Source: Streptomyces otsuchiensis
Lineage (GTDB): Bacteria > Actinomycetota > Actinomycetes > Streptomycetales > Streptomycetaceae
NCBI RefSeq assembly: GCF_004305975.1
Contig: NZ_BHZI01000001.1
Location: 1-64,000, forward strand
DNA: 64,000 nt
Reading direction: 5' to 3'
Below are positions 37,626-47,619 of the stretch, piece after piece (positions within the stretch are counted from its first letter, which is position 1; every line of letters begins with the position of its first letter). A program made the translations under genes and the position numbers. The notes under the pieces are model-generated. The model ran no database searches and was not told the DNA's origin. It was given only the letters and a program-made list of their open reading frames with translations.

Positions 37626-38468
37626 TCAGCGGCGTACATCGCTCAACTTCGCCCGCAGCTGGAGCACCGACTTGCTGTGGATCTGACTGACCCGGCTCTC
37701 GGTCACTCCGAGCACCTGCCCGATTTCTGCCAGTGTGAGCCCCTCGTAGTAGTAGAGCGTCACCACGGTCTTCTCCCGGTGCGGAAGCGTGTTGATCGCC
37801 CGTGCCAGCAGACGGCGGAGCTCACGGTCCTCCGCGACCTCGACCGGGTCGTCCGCGGAGGTGTCCTCCAGCGTGTCCATCAGGCTGAGGTCGCCCTCGC
37901 CGCCGACGTGGAGCATCTCCTCCAGCGCCACCATGTTGGCAAGCGACAACTGACCGAAAAGGCTGTGGAGTTCCTCGACGGCGATGCCCATCTCCCGCGC
38001 GACCTCCGCCTCGCTGGGAGTGCGCCGCAGCGCCGCCTCCAGAGTCGCGTAGGCGCGCTCGGCCGCACGCGCCTTCTGCCGCACCGAACGGGGAATCCAG
38101 TCAAGCGCCCGCAGTTCGTCGATCATGGCGCCACGGATGCGCGTGATGGCGTATGTCTCGAACTTGATGGAGCGGTCCGGGTCGAACTTCTCGATGGCGT
38201 CGATCAGTCCGAAGATCCCCGAGGAGACGAAGTCGGCCTGTTCGACGTTGGGCGGAAGCCCGACGCTGACCCGCCCCGCCACGTACTTGACCAGCGGCGA
38301 GTAGTGCAGGATCAGCTGTTCGCGCAGGCGCTCGTCGCCTGTCGACTTGTAGGTGTGCCACAGCTCTTCGAGCGTGGTGGGCGAGCGCCGGGGCGCGGCA
38401 CTCTCCGGCGCGGCCGCGGCCGGTGCTTCCGGAGCCGGTGTGGGGGGCCCGGGGGTGCGCTGTGGCAT
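37626..38468 (-). CDS. whiG: RNA polymerase sigma factor WhiG (FliA family)
   Basis: WhiG is the sigma factor that commits Streptomyces aerial hyphae to sporulation. The 280-residue protein has region 2 ([79 protein letters not shown]), region 3, and region 4 with the helix-turn-helix [23 protein letters not shown]. The first 30 residues are a Pro/Ala-rich extension. It supports a sporulating actinomycete. The 154-base gap to dprA may hold its own promoter on the minus strand; TAGAAC close to the start is a weak candidate. Confidence 0.97.
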   Translation of the reverse strand: MPQRTPGPPTPAPEAPAAAAPESAAPRRSPTTLEELWHTYKSTGDERLREQLILHYSPLVKYVAGRVSVGLPPNVEQADFVSSGIFGLIDAIEKFDPDRSIKFETYAITRIRGAMIDELRALDWIPRSVRQKARAAERAYATLEAALRRTPSEAEVAREMGIAVEELHSLFGQLSLANMVALEEMLHVGGEGDLSLMDTLEDTSADDPVEVAEDRELRRLLARAINTLPHREKTVVTLYYYEGLTLAEIGQVLGVTESRVSQIHSKSVLQLRAKLSDVRR

Positions 38469-38622
38469 GCGTCGTCTGAAACCGTTCTACGGTGGTCTGT
38501 GCGAATGGTGCCGGTTCGAGTGGAACCTTGGTGAGCGTAGCGTGACATTGACGTCGCGTAGCGCATATCGCCCCTGAACGCACATGCGCAGATACGTTCC
38601 GCCCACCGCACCGTGGTGTTAC

Positions 38623-39927
38623 TTACCTATCCACGCCTGGGGTGCGCCGGGGTGCGGGGGAGAGTGCCTCGCGCCGCAGAGCCCATGTCTCGCCGGTTCG
38701 TTCGACGAATCCCAGCGCGCGGAGCTCCAACAGCCGTGCAAGAGCAGCCAACTCACTGACACAGGCGCCGGCCGCGATCTCCCGAACGGCGGCCTCGCCA
38801 CGAACCGGCACGGCCTCCAGTACTGTGGCCGACGCCTCGTCGAGTAGATCCCGCGGGCGTGCCACCGTCGGGGCCGGTTCCGCCAGCTCGCCCATCGCGC
38901 CCACCAGTTCGATCACCTCATCGGCCCGTGCCACCAAAACCGCCTCCGCGCGCAGTAGTTGATGTACGCCCTCGGACTGTGCGGAGAAGACGGAACCCGG
39001 CACGCCCATCAGGTGGCGGCCAAGTCGCGCCGCGTGTCGCGCGGTCGCGAGCGCACCGCTGCGCGGGGCGGCCTCGACGACGACGGTGCCCCGGGTGAGC
39101 GCGGCGAGGACGCGATTGCGCTGAAGGAAGCGGTGCCGGGTCGGGTGTTCGCCGGGAGGCAGCTCGCTCACCACCAGACCGCACTGACGGATCCTCCCCA
39201 GCAACTCCCGGTGACCCGCCGGGTATCCGTTGTCGACACCGCAGGCCAGGACGGCGACGGTCGGGCCACCGGCACGCAGCGCCCCCTGGTGCGCCGCGCC
39301 GTCGATCCCGTACGCCGCGCCCGAGACCACGGTCCATCCACGGTCGGCGAGCGAACGAGCGAGCTCGGCGGTCACATAGCCTCCGTAGTCCGTGCACGCA
39401 CGCGAACCCACCACCGCCACCGAACGCAGCGCGAGCAGACGGAGCGAGGCCTCGCCGCGGACCCACAGCCCCGTCGGGCGCGCGGCCCCCAGGTCGTCGA
39501 GCTGACTCGGCCACTCCGCGTCACCGGGGCACACGAACCGTGCGCCGCAGGCCGCGGCGCGCCCGAGGTCCGCCGCCGGGTCGGCACGGTGGGCGCGCAG
39601 CCGCATACCCGCCCAGCGCTGCGGCCCGAAGGGCCGGTCCCGACCGTCGTCGCGCACGGTGTTCCAGGCTGTGACCGGTCCCACTTCGGCGAGCCAGCGC
39701 CCCATCACCGCGTCGCCCGGCTCGCCGACGCGTGCCAGAGCCACGCGTGCCAGTCGTTCCTCCTCCGCCATCGGCGCCTCGGCCGGACCCGGAGGCCGGT
39801 AGAGGCCCCGGGCCGGGCCGCCTTCGGATGCTGTCCCTGTCGCAGGTGCCGTGCCGGGGGTCGGCACTGTCCCCTGGGCCGGTGTCGTCCCGGCGGCCGG
39901 GGCCGCGTGGGCGCTCGTGGTCGTCAT
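38623..39927 (-). CDS. dprA: DNA-processing protein DprA
   Basis: DprA binds single-stranded DNA and loads RecA, known from natural transformation but present in non-competent bacteria too. The Rossmann-fold core (about residues 170-370) shows VAVVGSRACTDYGGYVTAELARSLADRGWTVVSGAAYGIDGAAHQGAL, GVDNGYP and RNRVLAALTRGTVVVEAAPRSGAL. A C-terminal winged-helix domain follows. The N-terminus has a Thr/Gly/Pro/Ala-repeat extension of about 50 residues; the internal ATG at 39771 (MAEEERLARVALARVG) is where most homologues begin. Confidence 0.94.
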   Translation of the reverse strand: MTTTSAHAAPAAGTTPAQGTVPTPGTAPATGTASEGGPARGLYRPPGPAEAPMAEEERLARVALARVGEPGDAVMGRWLAEVGPVTAWNTVRDDGRDRPFGPQRWAGMRLRAHRADPAADLGRAAACGARFVCPGDAEWPSQLDDLGAARPTGLWVRGEASLRLLALRSVAVVGSRACTDYGGYVTAELARSLADRGWTVVSGAAYGIDGAAHQGALRAGGPTVAVLACGVDNGYPAGHRELLGRIRQCGLVVSELPPGEHPTRHRFLQRNRVLAALTRGTVVVEAAPRSGALATARHAARLGRHLMGVPGSVFSAQSEGVHQLLRAEAVLVARADEVIELVGAMGELAEPAPTVARPRDLLDEASATVLEAVPVRGEAAVREIAAGACVSELAALARLLELRALGFVERTGETWALRREALSPAPRRTPGVDR

Positions 39928-40090
39928 GGGAGCCGCCTCTCTCCTTGTCTCGTCACTTCATGCCAGGCAGTGGACCTGGCCCCGGATCCGCCCCGGACGC
40001 CGGGGCCCCGGGTGGACTTCTCCGCCTTACGGGAAGGCCGTCCACCAGTCGTGAGGCGGACCGTCCGCCGGCCGGGCGGGCGATCGCCGG

Positions 40091-41689
40091 TCACGGGAGG
40101 CTCCCCACCAGCCCGGCGCCGCGCGCCACTCCCGTGCGCAGCGCGAGCGCGGCATCGACATCGGCGGCCGTCGGACGGTCGTGACCCGCGAGGTCCGCGA
40201 CCGTCCACGCCACGCGCAGTACGCGGTCCAGGCCGCGAGCCGTGAGCAGACCCCGGTCCATGTCGCGTTCCGCGCGTACCAGCGCGCCCGGCGCCGGTGC
40301 CCATCGGCCGCGCAGCTCGTGCCCGGGTACCGCGCTGTTGACCCGCCACGGAAACCCCTCGTAGCGCGCCGCAGCGCGTTCCCGCGCGGCGGCGACCCGG
40401 CCGGCGACCGTCGCCGTGGACTCGCTCTCCCCGGCGGCGAGCAGCTCCGCCCGGCTCACCGGCTCCACCGGCACCCGCAGATCGACGCGGTCCAGCAACG
40501 GTCCGGACAGCCGCGCGCGATAGCGCCGTACCGCGCTGGGAGGACACTCGCACCCACCTCCGGGCGCGCCGTGCCTGCCGCACGGACAGGGGTTGGCCGC
40601 GAGGACCAGCAGCAGGCGGGCGGGCAGCCGCATGACGCCCGCCGACCGGGCGATCACGACCTGGCCCGACTCGAGCGGCTGCCGGAGTGCGTCCAGCGCT
40701 CGGCTGCTCATCTCGGCCGCCTCGTCGATGAAGAGCACACCGTGATGGGCGAGGGACACGGCTCCTGGGCGGGGTGTGCCCGTGCCGCCGCCCACCAGCG
40801 CGGCCATCGACGCGGAGTGGTGCGGGGCGCAGTAGGGCGGGCGTTCCACCAGTGGCCGCCCGGCGGGGAGAGTGCCGCTGACCGAGTGGACCGCGGTCGC
40901 CTCCAGCGCCTCCTGGCGTGTCAGTGGTGGCAGCAGCCCCGGCAGCCGTTCCGCGAGCATGGTCTTGCCGGCGCCCGGGGTCCCTTTGAGAAAGAGATGG
41001 TGGCGCCCCGCCGCCGAGACCTCCAGCGCGCGGCGTGCCGAACGCTGTCCGGCGACCTCCGCCAGATCCGGCGTGTGGTCGCCACCGGTCACGCCGTCGC
41101 AGAGCCCGGCCGCGGCGCCCGGAGGCAGCACCCCCGAGAGGTCCGGCCCCTCCGGAGGTGGCTCATCGGGCACGGGCGTGCCGTTCAAAACGGCCACGAG
41201 CTGTCGCAGGCTCCGCACCCCGAGGACCGCGACACCCGGAACCAGAGCGGCCTCGGCCGCGGTGGACTCGGCCACCACGACCTGTCGGTACCCCGCCTCC
41301 GCGGCTGCGAGCACGGCCGGGAGAACACCGCGCACCGGACGGATGCGGCCGTCGAGACCCAGCTCGCCGATCATCACCAGATCGGCGACGGCCGAGGGCT
41401 CCACCTGCTCGGCGGCCGCGAGCGTCGCGCAGGCGACGGCCAGGTCGAAACCGCTGCCGGCCTTCGGCAGTGAAGCAGGACTCAGTGCCACGGTCAGTTT
41501 CTTCTGTGGCCAGGGCACCCCGGAGTTGATGACAGCGGAACGGACACGGTCCCGGCTCTCGCTCAGCGACTTGTCCACCAGCCCGACCAGGGTGAAAGCG
41601 GCGACCCCCGGTTCGAGGTCGGCCTGCACCTCGACCACGACGCCCTCGACCCCGGTCACCGCGACGGAGCACGTCCGCGCGAACGGCAT
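40091..41689 (-). CDS. comM: ComM/YifB family magnesium-chelatase-like ATPase
   Basis: ComM-type AAA+ proteins are hexameric helicases that promote branch migration during DNA uptake. The 532-residue protein has the N-terminal Lon-like domain ([22 protein letters not shown]...LPKAGSGFDLAVA), Walker A GTPGAGKTML, Walker B GVLFIDEAAEM, LVLAANPCPCGRHG, and the C-terminal Mg-chelatase lid. Its ATG overlaps the yraN stop (TGATG at 41687-41691). A GTG one codon upstream is also possible. Confidence 0.95.
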   Translation of the reverse strand: MPFARTCSVAVTGVEGVVVEVQADLEPGVAAFTLVGLVDKSLSESRDRVRSAVINSGVPWPQKKLTVALSPASLPKAGSGFDLAVACATLAAAEQVEPSAVADLVMIGELGLDGRIRPVRGVLPAVLAAAEAGYRQVVVAESTAAEAALVPGVAVLGVRSLRQLVAVLNGTPVPDEPPPEGPDLSGVLPPGAAAGLCDGVTGGDHTPDLAEVAGQRSARRALEVSAAGRHHLFLKGTPGAGKTMLAERLPGLLPPLTRQEALEATAVHSVSGTLPAGRPLVERPPYCAPHHSASMAALVGGGTGTPRPGAVSLAHHGVLFIDEAAEMSSRALDALRQPLESGQVVIARSAGVMRLPARLLLVLAANPCPCGRHGAPGGGCECPPSAVRRYRARLSGPLLDRVDLRVPVEPVSRAELLAAGESESTATVAGRVAAARERAAARYEGFPWRVNSAVPGHELRGRWAPAPGALVRAERDMDRGLLTARGLDRVLRVAWTVADLAGHDRPTAADVDAALALRTGVARGAGLVGSLP

Positions 41690-42084
41690 CACGCCACCCC
41701 CCTGGCGTGCTCGATGAGGGGAGCGCCTCGGCGCGGCAGCGTCACACCCACCAGATCGATCCGGACCCCGCCCGCCGGGAGATCCCGGTGTTCGGGCAGC
41801 CAGCGATCGGCGAGCCAACGTTCCGACAGCTCCCGCAGCCGCGACAGCTGCCGCGGGCCCAGCCCGGCCATCGGATGCTGGTATCCACCGGCTCTCCGCG
41901 TCTTCACCTCGCACACGATGACGGTGACTCCGGTGGCCTCCGGGCCCGGATCCTCGCGGGCCACGATGTCGATCTCTCCCGCGCGGCACCGCCAGTTGCG
42001 GTCCATGATCGTCATCCCCGCATCGCCCAGGCTTCGAGCCGCGAGTCGTTCGCCGTACCGTCCGAGCGCTCCTCGTTCGTTCAT
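41689..42084 (-). CDS. yraN: YraN/UPF0102 family endonuclease-like protein
   Basis: A 131-residue protein with the restriction-endonuclease-like core of UPF0102: [13 protein letters not shown], the GEIDIVARE catalytic-type motif and VCEVKTRR. It is usually the first gene of yraN-comM-dprA and probably processes DNA; its activity is unproven in most species. A strong GGAGGTGA site lies before the ATG. It is now divergent from rpsB, with the right copy of the 41-bp element 45 bases upstream. Confidence 0.94.
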   Translation of the reverse strand: MNERGALGRYGERLAARSLGDAGMTIMDRNWRCRAGEIDIVAREDPGPEATGVTVIVCEVKTRRAGGYQHPMAGLGPRQLSRLRELSERWLADRWLPEHRDLPAGGVRIDLVGVTLPRRGAPLIEHARGVA

Positions 42085-42128
42085 GGCGCCTCACCTCCGT
42101 GACCGACAGTGACGCAGTCCGGCGGACG

Positions 42129-42169
42129 CTGTGGATCTTGGTGGACAACCGGCTCCCTGTGGATAACTC
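42129..42169 (-). promoter_or_regulatory. DnaA-box-type 41-bp element, right copy
   Basis: Read on the minus strand: GAGTTATCCACAGG, six variable bases, then GTTGTCCACCAAGATCCACA. It has TTATCCACA and TTGTCCACC, the latter one base from the Streptomyces DnaA-box consensus TTGTCCACA. It is the inverted counterpart of 35751-35791, with the same length and spacing; all six spacer bases differ. Confidence 0.75.
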
Positions 42170-42682
42170 GGCCACCCTCAGGAGTGAGGCGAGCTGTCCC
42201 GCTGACGGCGCGGCCCCCCGCGTGCGCCCTGTCGGCAGAGCGCTGGCGGAGCGCCGGAGGAGCACCCCAACCACGCCCTGCAGCGCGGCTGGTGCGCGCC
42301 GGGCAAGCGCCCGCGCGCCGACCGGAGCGACACCCCCTCACCTGCTCCTCTGCCAGGCCCGGTGAGGCGCCAGGTGTCACGCGTGCACCCTGGAGTGCGT
42401 ACCTCGGCGCCCGCGCCGCCACCGCACGCCTGCCCTGCCCATCGGTGGTCTCCGGGCCGGTCGCCCGAGGCCTTCCCGGTCCCGTACACTTTCCCTGGCG
42501 ATCCGGGTCCCGGATCGACCTCGCATGCCCCGCCACCGGCCCGGCGACACCGGACCGGAGGCCGCGTTTCTCGGTCCGCGGGCGCCCTCAACAGCGCTCA
42601 CGGTAGGACGCGCAGGGGCGTCAGGAGCGTCGCCCGTCCCGGGTGGCGCTGACAACCGAGTCACACCCCAAGGAGAACGGCC
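42170..42682. other. rpsB promoter and leader region
   Basis: The 513 bases before rpsB contain TACACT (42485-42490), a good -10. Just after the expected start is a palindromic hairpin at 42499-42517 (9-bp arms around one base), at the very 5' end of the transcript. The leader is about 185 bases, long enough for translational autoregulation by S2, which is known in other bacteria but unproven here. AAGGAG at 42670-42675 is the rpsB ribosome site. The 42200-42450 part shows nothing recognisable. Confidence 0.45.
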
Positions 42683-43621
42683 ATGGCCGTCGTCACGATG
42701 CGGGAGCTGCTGGAGAGCGGCGTCCACTTCGGGCACCAGACCCGTCGCTGGAACCCGAAGATGAAGCGCTTCATCTTCACCGAGCGCAACGGCATCTACA
42801 TCATCGACCTGCTCCAGTCGCTGTCGTACATCGACCGCGCCTACGAGTTCGTCAAGGAGACCGTCGCCCACGGCGGTGCCGTGATGTTCGTCGGTACCAA
42901 GAAGCAGGCCCAGCAGACCATCGCCGAGCAGGCGACCCGGGTCGGCATGCCCTACGTGAACCAGCGCTGGCTGGGCGGCATGCTCACCAACTTCTCGACC
43001 GTCCACAAGCGTCTGCAGCGGCTCAAGGAGCTGGAGCAGATCGACTTCGAGGACGTCGCCGCCTCCGGTCTGACCAAGAAGGAGCTCCTGGTCCTCTCCC
43101 GCGAGAAGGCCAAGCTGGAGAAGACCCTCGGTGGTATCCGCGACATGCAGAAGGTGCCCAGCGCCGTCTGGATCGTGGACACCAAGAAGGAGCACATCGC
43201 GGTCGGTGAGGCCCGGAAGCTCAACATCCCGGTCGTCGCGATCCTCGACACCAACTGCGACCCCGACGAGGTCGACTACAAGATCCCCGGCAACGACGAC
43301 GCGATCCGCTCCGTCACGCTGCTCACCCGTGTGATCGCCGACGCCGTGGCCGAGGGCCTCATCGCCCGCTCCGGCGCCGCGACCGCGGCCAAGGAGGGCG
43401 ACAAGCCCGCCGCTGAGCCGCTGCCCGAGTGGGAGCGGGAGCTTCTCGAGGGTGCCGAGGCGAAGGCCGAGTCCGCCCCCGCCGAGGGTGGCGAGGAGAC
43501 CGCGGCCGCCGAGGCCCCCGCGACGGAGACCCCCGTCGCCGAGGCGCCTGCCGCTGAGGCTCCGGCCGCCGAGGCGCCCGCCGCCGACGCCGCGACCGAG
43601 GCCCCCGCCGAGCAGGGCTGA
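42683..43621 (+). CDS. rpsB: 30S ribosomal protein S2
   Basis: The first 240 residues are the conserved S2 domain ([32 protein letters not shown]...[19 protein letters not shown]). A tail of about 70 residues is built of Ala/Glu/Pro near-repeats ([15 protein letters not shown]). The ATG is 7 bases after AAGGAG. It leads the rpsB-tsf unit. Confidence 0.97.
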   Translation: MAVVTMRELLESGVHFGHQTRRWNPKMKRFIFTERNGIYIIDLLQSLSYIDRAYEFVKETVAHGGAVMFVGTKKQAQQTIAEQATRVGMPYVNQRWLGGMLTNFSTVHKRLQRLKELEQIDFEDVAASGLTKKELLVLSREKAKLEKTLGGIRDMQKVPSAVWIVDTKKEHIAVGEARKLNIPVVAILDTNCDPDEVDYKIPGNDDAIRSVTLLTRVIADAVAEGLIARSGAATAAKEGDKPAAEPLPEWERELLEGAEAKAESAPAEGGEETAAAEAPATETPVAEAPAAEAPAAEAPAADAATEAPAEQG

Positions 43622-43639
43622 CGCACCACCTGTCCGGGA

Positions 43640-43674
43640 GCGGCGGGCCGGGGCCCCCGGCCCCGGCCCGCCGC
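43640..43674 (+). terminator. 16-bp hairpin between rpsB and tsf
   Basis: Bases 43640-43655 pair perfectly with 43659-43674 around CCC. The lack of a T-run fits partial attenuation that sets different S2 and EF-Ts levels. Confidence 0.75.
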
Positions 43675-43730
43675 CTGCCCGTACCGCGATCCCACCCCAC
43701 CGACCATTCCGGGAAGAGAATCACGTAATC

Positions 43731-44567
43731 ATGGCGAACTTCACCGCCGCTGACGTCAAGAAGCTCCGGGAGCTCTCCGGCGCCGGCATGATGGACTGCA
43801 AGAAGGCTCTGGACGAGGCCGAGGGCGACGTCGAGAAGGCCGTCGAGATCCTGCGGGTCAAGGGCCAGAAGGGTGTCGCCAAGCGCGAGAGCCGTTCCGC
43901 CGAGAACGGTGCTGTCGTCGCGCTCATCGCCGGCGACGACACTTCCGGCGTGCTGCTGGAGCTCAAGTGCGAGACCGACTTCGTCGCCAAGGGTGACAAG
44001 TTCCAGGCCGTCGCCCAGACGATCGTCGAGCACGTGGCGAAGACCTCCCCGGCCGACATCGCCGCGCTCCTCGCCTCCGAGATCGAGCCGGGCAAGACGG
44101 TTCAGGCGTACGTCGACGAGGCCAACGCCACCCTCGGCGAGAAGATCGTGCTGGACCGGTTCGCCCAGTACACCGGCGGTTTCGTCGCCACCTACCTGCA
44201 CCGCACCAGCCCCGACCTGCCGCCGCAGGTCGGTGTCCTCGTGCAGCTGGACAAGCCCGAGGCGCAGGTCGCCCGCGACATCGCCCAGCACATCGCGGCG
44301 TTCTCCCCGAAGTGGCTCTCGCGTGAGGACGTGCCCGCCGACGTCGTGGAGAACGAGCGCCGCGTCGCCGAGGCCACCTCCCGCGAGGAGGGCAAGCCCG
44401 AGGCCGCCCTGCCGAAGATCGTCGAGGGCCGGGTGAACGGCTTCTTCAAGGAGAACACCCTCCTCGGTCAGCCCTTCGCCAAGGACAACAAGAAGACCGT
44501 TCAGAAGGTGCTCGAGGAGGCCGGCGTCACCCTCCAGGGCTTCGCCCGCTTCCGGGTCGGCGCCTGA
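43731..44567 (+). CDS. tsf: Translation elongation factor Ts
   Basis: EF-Ts exchanges GDP for GTP on EF-Tu. The 278-residue protein has the N-terminal UBA-like domain ([29 protein letters not shown]) and the core motif CETDFVAK that contacts EF-Tu. The C-terminal residues [10 protein letters not shown] are typical. The ATG follows GGGAAGAGAA. Confidence 0.97.
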   Translation: MANFTAADVKKLRELSGAGMMDCKKALDEAEGDVEKAVEILRVKGQKGVAKRESRSAENGAVVALIAGDDTSGVLLELKCETDFVAKGDKFQAVAQTIVEHVAKTSPADIAALLASEIEPGKTVQAYVDEANATLGEKIVLDRFAQYTGGFVATYLHRTSPDLPPQVGVLVQLDKPEAQVARDIAQHIAAFSPKWLSREDVPADVVENERRVAEATSREEGKPEAALPKIVEGRVNGFFKENTLLGQPFAKDNKKTVQKVLEEAGVTLQGFARFRVGA

Positions 44568-44577
44568 CGAACGGTCA

Positions 44578-44611
44578 GACGGGGGCCCGCCCATGACGGG
44601 CGGCCCCCGTC
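44578..44611 (+). terminator. Hairpin terminator after tsf
   Basis: GACGGGGGC (44578-44586) pairs with GCCCCCGTC (44603-44611), and the stem continues inward with one bulge to a short ATGAC-type loop. It lies 11 bases after the stop codon. Confidence 0.75.
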
Positions 44612-44796
44612 CCCGTCTCGCCCGTGCCGACGGCGCCGCAACCGCCGCGGCCCCGCTATTGTCGGGCGCAGAGCCTGCCCGGCGGTGCGCCGCGGGGTGG
44701 TGACCACCGCTGTTGTGTCGAGGAGGCCGTCGCCGTACTGGAACCGTCAGGGACCGTCGGCAATGGCCTCCTTCGTATGTGCACGAGGAGAGTTCC

Positions 44797-45561
44797 ATGA
44801 ACCAGGACAACGCCGCCCGGACGGACGGCGCCGCGGCCAAGCCGTCCCGCTACCTGCTCAAGCTGTCCGGGGAGGCGTTCGCGGGCGGGGGCGGCCTCGG
44901 TGTCGACCCCGACATCGTGCACAAGATGGCGCGCGAGATCGCGGCGGTCGTCCGCGAGGGCACCGAGATCGCCGTCGTCATCGGAGGTGGCAACTTCTTC
45001 CGCGGGGCCGAACTCCAGCACCGCGGCATGGACCGCGCCCGCTCCGACTACATGGGGATGCTCGGCACCGTCATGAACTGCCTGGCGCTCCAGGACTTCC
45101 TGGAGAAGGAAGGCATCGACTCCCGGGTGCAGACCGCCATCACGATGGGGCAGGTCGCCGAGTCCTACATCCCGCTGCGTGCCATCCGCCATCTGGAGAA
45201 GGGCCGCGTGGTCATCTTCGGCGCGGGTATGGGGATGCCCTACTTCTCGACGGACACCACGGCCGCCCAGCGGGCGCTGGAGATCCACGCCGAGGCGCTG
45301 CTGATGGGGAAGAACGGCGTCGACGGCGTCTACGACTCCGACCCCGCGAAGAACGCCGACGCGGTACGGTTCGACGCACTCGACTACGCGGAGGTCATCA
45401 CCCGTGACCTCAAGGTGGCGGACGCCACCGCGATCACGCTGTGCCGGGACAACGGACTGCCGATCCTGGTCTTCGAACTGCTCGCCGAGGGCAATATCGC
45501 CCGCGCCGTCAAGGGTGAGAAGATCGGCACACTCGTGAACAGCCAGGGCCGGCGGGACTGA
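44797..45561 (+). CDS. pyrH: Uridylate kinase (UMP kinase)
   Basis: PyrH phosphorylates UMP to UDP. The 254-residue protein has the amino-acid-kinase motifs [50 protein letters not shown] and [19 protein letters not shown] 44797 follows GAGGAGAG by 5-6 bases. The 229-base gap after tsf likely holds its promoter. Confidence 0.97.
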   Translation: MNQDNAARTDGAAAKPSRYLLKLSGEAFAGGGGLGVDPDIVHKMAREIAAVVREGTEIAVVIGGGNFFRGAELQHRGMDRARSDYMGMLGTVMNCLALQDFLEKEGIDSRVQTAITMGQVAESYIPLRAIRHLEKGRVVIFGAGMGMPYFSTDTTAAQRALEIHAEALLMGKNGVDGVYDSDPAKNADAVRFDALDYAEVITRDLKVADATAITLCRDNGLPILVFELLAEGNIARAVKGEKIGTLVNSQGRRD

Positions 45562-45610
45562 GGGTCCGTTGCTGCGCGGGTTCGCCTCACACATCGAATA
45601 GGAGCACGTG

Positions 45611-46168
45611 GTGATCGAAGAAGCTCTCCTCGAAGCCGAGGAGAAGATGGAGAAGGCCGTGGTGGTGGCCAAGGAGGACTTCGCGGCCATCCGCACCGGT
45701 CGTGCGCACCCGGCGATGTTCAACAAGATCGTCGCGGAGTACTACGGCGCGATGACCCCGATCAACCAGCTCGCCTCGTTCTCGGTGCCCGAGGCCCGGA
45801 TGGCCGTGGTGACCCCGTTCGACGTCAGCGCCCTGCGCAACATCGAACAGGCGATCCGCGACTCCGACCTCGGTGTCAACCCCTCCAACGACGGCCGGAT
45901 CATCCGCGTCAACTTCCCGGAGCTGACCGAGGAGCGTCGCCGGGAGTACATCAAGGTCGCCAAGGCCAAGGGTGAGGACGCGAAGATCTCGATCCGCGGC
46001 GTCCGGCGCAAGGCCAAGGAGTCCATCGACGGCGCCGTGAAGAACGGTGAGGTCGGCGAGGACGAGGGCCGCCGGGGCGAGAAGGAACTGGACGACACGA
46101 CCGCGAAGTACGTCGCACAGGTCGACGAGCTGCTGAAGCACAAGGAAGCCGAGCTGCTCGAGGTCTGA
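45611..46168 (+). CDS. frr: Ribosome recycling factor
   Basis: RRF with EF-G splits post-termination ribosomes. The 185-residue protein has [28 protein letters not shown], the [21 protein letters not shown] block and the C-terminal helix [25 protein letters not shown]. Two adjacent GTGs (45608, 45611) occur; the second is 6 bases after AGGAG and gives the family length. Confidence 0.96.
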   Translation: MIEEALLEAEEKMEKAVVVAKEDFAAIRTGRAHPAMFNKIVAEYYGAMTPINQLASFSVPEARMAVVTPFDVSALRNIEQAIRDSDLGVNPSNDGRIIRVNFPELTEERRREYIKVAKAKGEDAKISIRGVRRKAKESIDGAVKNGEVGEDEGRRGEKELDDTTAKYVAQVDELLKHKEAELLEV

Positions 46169-46170
46169 TC

Positions 46171-46194
46171 CCGTGCCGCCCGCGGGCGGCACGG
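46171..46194. terminator. 24-base perfect palindrome after frr
   Basis: CCGTGCCGCCCG followed directly by its reverse complement, 2 bases after the frr stop. It can form a 10-bp stem with a 4-base loop. A terminator or attenuator before cdsA is likely. Confidence 0.65.
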
Positions 46195-46268
46195 ATGATC
46201 GGGGCGCGGCCGTCGCCCCGGGGCGAGTGGCGACGGTGTGTGGGTGGGAAAGCGAACGGAATGAGCGT

Positions 46269-47291
46269 GTGAACGAGGCATCCTGGGGACCGCGGGACCA
46301 GATGGGCGGGGCACCGGCGGGTCCCGCGGGCGACGGGAGGCACGGGGCGCAGACTCGATCTGTGCCCATCGTGTCACCACCCGGCGGCGACCACCCGCAC
46401 GCCGGCGGCCGGCCGCATCCCGGGGGCGAGCCCCGGCCCGAGCCGCGTCCGTCCCGGCTTGCCCCGTCGGGACGGGGCAAGCGTGCCGGCCGGGATCTCC
46501 CGGCCGCGATCGGCGTGGGGCTCGGCCTGGGCGTCGTCATTCTGGCCGCGCTCTTCGTCTACAAGCCGGTGTTCGTCGCCGTCATCGCGGCGGCCGTCGT
46601 CGTCGGGCTGTGGGAGCTGACGTCGAGGCTGGCCGAGCGCAAGGCGATCTCGGCACCTCTGGTGCCGCTCGCGGTCGGTGGCGCGGCAATGGTCGTGGCC
46701 GGTTATCTGCGCGGTGCCGAGGGTGCTTTCGTCGCCATGGCGCTCACGGTGCTCGCCGTTCTGGTGTGGCGGATGACGGCGCCGCCGGAGGACTACCTGC
46801 GGGATGCGACGGCCTCCGTCTTCGCGGTGCTGTACGTGCCGTTCCTGGCCACCTTCGTCGCGCTCGTGCTGTCGGCCGACGACGGATCGTGGCGGGTCCT
46901 GGTGTTCCTGCTGCTGACGGTGGTCAGCGACACGGGGGCGTACGCCGTGGGCTGGCGCTTCGGCAAGCGCAAGCTGGCGCCCCGTATCAGTCCCGGTAAG
47001 ACCCGGGAGGGGCTGCTGGGGGCGGTGTCGTTCGCCATGGTGGCGGGCGCGCTCTGCATGGAGTTCCTGATCGACGGCGGAACCTGGTGGCAGGGGCTGC
47101 TGCTCGGTCTGGCCGTCGCCGTCAGCGCCACTCTCGGCGATCTCGGTGAGTCCATGATCAAGCGCGATCTCGGGATCAAGGACATGGGCACCCTGCTGCC
47201 CGGTCACGGCGGCATCATGGACCGGCTGGACTCGATACTTCCCACCGCGCCGGTGGTGTGGGTGCTCTTCCTCGTCTTCGTCGGCGGCTGA
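46269..47291 (+). CDS. cdsA: Phosphatidate cytidylyltransferase
   Basis: CdsA makes CDP-diacylglycerol, precursor of all membrane phospholipids. The 340-residue protein has a Pro/Gly-rich cytoplasmic N-terminus of about 80 residues, then about eight membrane helices. The C-terminal family signature is present: SDTGAYAVGWRFGKRKLAP, SPGKTREG and GHGGIMDRLDSIL. GTG 46269 matches the MNEASWG start of homologues; the frame extends to 46173 without support. Confidence 0.94.
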   Translation: MNEASWGPRDQMGGAPAGPAGDGRHGAQTRSVPIVSPPGGDHPHAGGRPHPGGEPRPEPRPSRLAPSGRGKRAGRDLPAAIGVGLGLGVVILAALFVYKPVFVAVIAAAVVVGLWELTSRLAERKAISAPLVPLAVGGAAMVVAGYLRGAEGAFVAMALTVLAVLVWRMTAPPEDYLRDATASVFAVLYVPFLATFVALVLSADDGSWRVLVFLLLTVVSDTGAYAVGWRFGKRKLAPRISPGKTREGLLGAVSFAMVAGALCMEFLIDGGTWWQGLLLGLAVAVSATLGDLGESMIKRDLGIKDMGTLLPGHGGIMDRLDSILPTAPVVWVLFLVFVGG

Positions 47292-47619
47292 CCGGGCCGG
47301 GCCGGGTGCCGCGCGCATCTGACCGTGCCCGGCTGTCCCCTCCCCGCCCCGGCGGCCTCCGCCAGGCGTGTCTCCGAGATGGCGTACTGTCGCGGCATCG
47401 CGGTCGGGGTGCGCCGCCTCACGTTCTGCGGCGGCCGGTGCGGCCCGCCGCACCGGTAGGCTGGACATCCCGCGCCGTGGCAGAGCTGTGCCCGCAGGGT
47501 GCGGGGCCGCCGTCCCGCGACCCGCCGGGCCGGCCCGCCCGGTGTCGTGCCGTCCGTGCGAGCGATGCCGTGTCACCGTCATCGACGGGCAGACCGTCGC
47601 ATTGAGGAGTCGTGCGCCC
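47292..47619. other. cdsA-rlmN intergenic region with promoter candidates
   Basis: In these 328 bases TACTGT (47385-47390) and TAGGCT (47456-47461) are plausible -10 sites for rlmN. GAGGAG at 47604-47609 is its ribosome site. No gene or strong hairpin is seen. Confidence 0.35.
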
